NCBI GenBank assembly: GCA_964568855.1
Contig: CAZMSD010000016.1
Span: 13,560-77,559 of the forward strand
Origin: CAZMSD01 sp964568855
GTDB lineage: Bacteria > CAIWAD01
Reading direction: 5' to 3'
Length of the DNA stretch: 64,000 nt
Part shown: in pieces, positions 63,846 to 64,000 of the stretch
How the letters are laid out: each line of letters opens with the position of its first letter
Position numbering within the stretch: the first letter of the stretch is position 1
Program-made: the position numbers and the translations under genes
Notes under the pieces: generated by a model
What the model saw: the letters and a program-made list of their open reading frames with translations, nothing else
The model's database searches: none
What the model was told of the DNA's origin: nothing

Positions 63846-64000
63846 TCACCGCTCAAGCAATCCGCGCGGCGGCACGGGACTCTGCATGATCTCTTTCCAG
63901 CGCAGGGTGTCCAGCGCCGGGTCGGGCGCAGGCGGCGGCGTGGGTAGGTCCACGGCGCGGATCGCGGGACGGTTTCTCCGAGGTGGCCGATTGCGTGATA
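63846..64000 (-). CDS. C-terminal end of an unidentified gene (continues beyond window)
   Basis: The last 51 codons of a minus-strand frame run off the window. They are Pro/Arg-rich (VDLPTPPPAPDP) and end TLRWKEIMQSPVPPRGLLER. The WKEIMQSPVPPRG segment looks like real protein, similar to the ends of some lipoproteins or exported proteins, but too little is present to name it. Its TGA stop is inside a GTGATAC word (63843-63849), and two more copies flank it at 63796 and at the window edge (63995). It converges with pckA, 93 bases away. Confidence 0.45.
   Translation of the reverse strand, partial: SRNRPPRRNRPAIRAVDLPTPPPAPDPALDTLRWKEIMQSPVPPRGLLER

Noticed and set aside
331..63849. GTGATAC excess as a by-product of Tyr-His or Tyr-Tyr dipeptides
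   Set aside because: TAT-CAC and TAT-TAC explain some copies (for example in the giant gene), but many others are Val-Ile, Val-Ser, Val-Leu, Cys-Asp-Thr or non-coding, so dipeptides alone do not account for it.
1..64000. CRISPR arrays, tRNA or rRNA genes, insertion sequences
   Set aside because: No short regularly spaced repeats, cloverleaf sequences, rRNA blocks, transposase motifs or terminal inverted repeats were found by eye.

Overview
The window is GC-rich and gene-dense. It looks like a chromosomal segment from an uncultured member of the FCB group, for example an Eisenbacteria-, Krumholzibacteria- or Latescibacteria-like lineage. The best evidence is the number of large secreted proteins ending in a type IX secretion (Por)-style tail, with an NYPNPFNP motif, a FlgD-like beta domain and a terminal LxK. 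This phylum placement is inferred; no rRNA or tRNA gene was seen.

Layout. 1-10.2 kb is a housekeeping block on the + strand: the 3' part of valS, a methionine sulfoxide reductase B with a possible lipoprotein leader, a DUF4139-like exported protein, recG, priA and a membrane zinc protease. A hidden 57-codon gene lies on the minus strand before recG. 10.4-18.4 kb holds secreted proteins: a T9SS-tailed protein with a decayed tandem copy, a frameshifted FG-GAP/UnbV protein and an M1 aminopeptidase. 18.5-22.4 kb is mixed: a flavodoxin-like reductase, a truncated tail-collar-like protein, a small Fn3-like protein, a TM2 protein and a CCA-adding enzyme. 22.6-33.9 kb carries a subtilase, a TetR regulator, an overlapping outer-membrane protein/lipoprotein pair, another T9SS-tailed protein, a truncated LVIVD protein, a carbonic-anhydrase-like protein and a methyltransferase. 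34-60.4 kb is an exoprotein island: an M14 carboxypeptidase, a C25 (gingipain-like) peptidase, a T9SS-tailed protein, an LVIVD lipoprotein and one 15.2-kb gene for a 5065-residue multidomain surface protein. 60.8-64 kb returns to metabolism (class I aminotransferase, ATP-dependent pckA) and ends in a partial minus-strand gene.

How it fits together. The exoproteins (M1, S8, M14 and C25 peptidases, adhesin-like repeats, beta-propellers) suggest a protein-scavenging cell with an elaborate surface. They carry two different C-terminal modules: the T9SS tail, and a second Fn3-like ending shared by four proteins. No secretion machinery is encoded here.

The most unusual signal is not a gene. The heptamer GTGATAC (either strand), with its variant GTAATAC, occurs about 50 times by hand count where roughly 7 are expected. 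Inside genes it is often spelled with codons that are rare in this genome (ATA, GTA TCA, TTA), and some copies contain a stop codon. This resembles a DNA uptake sequence, a Chi-like site or another genome-wide address word.
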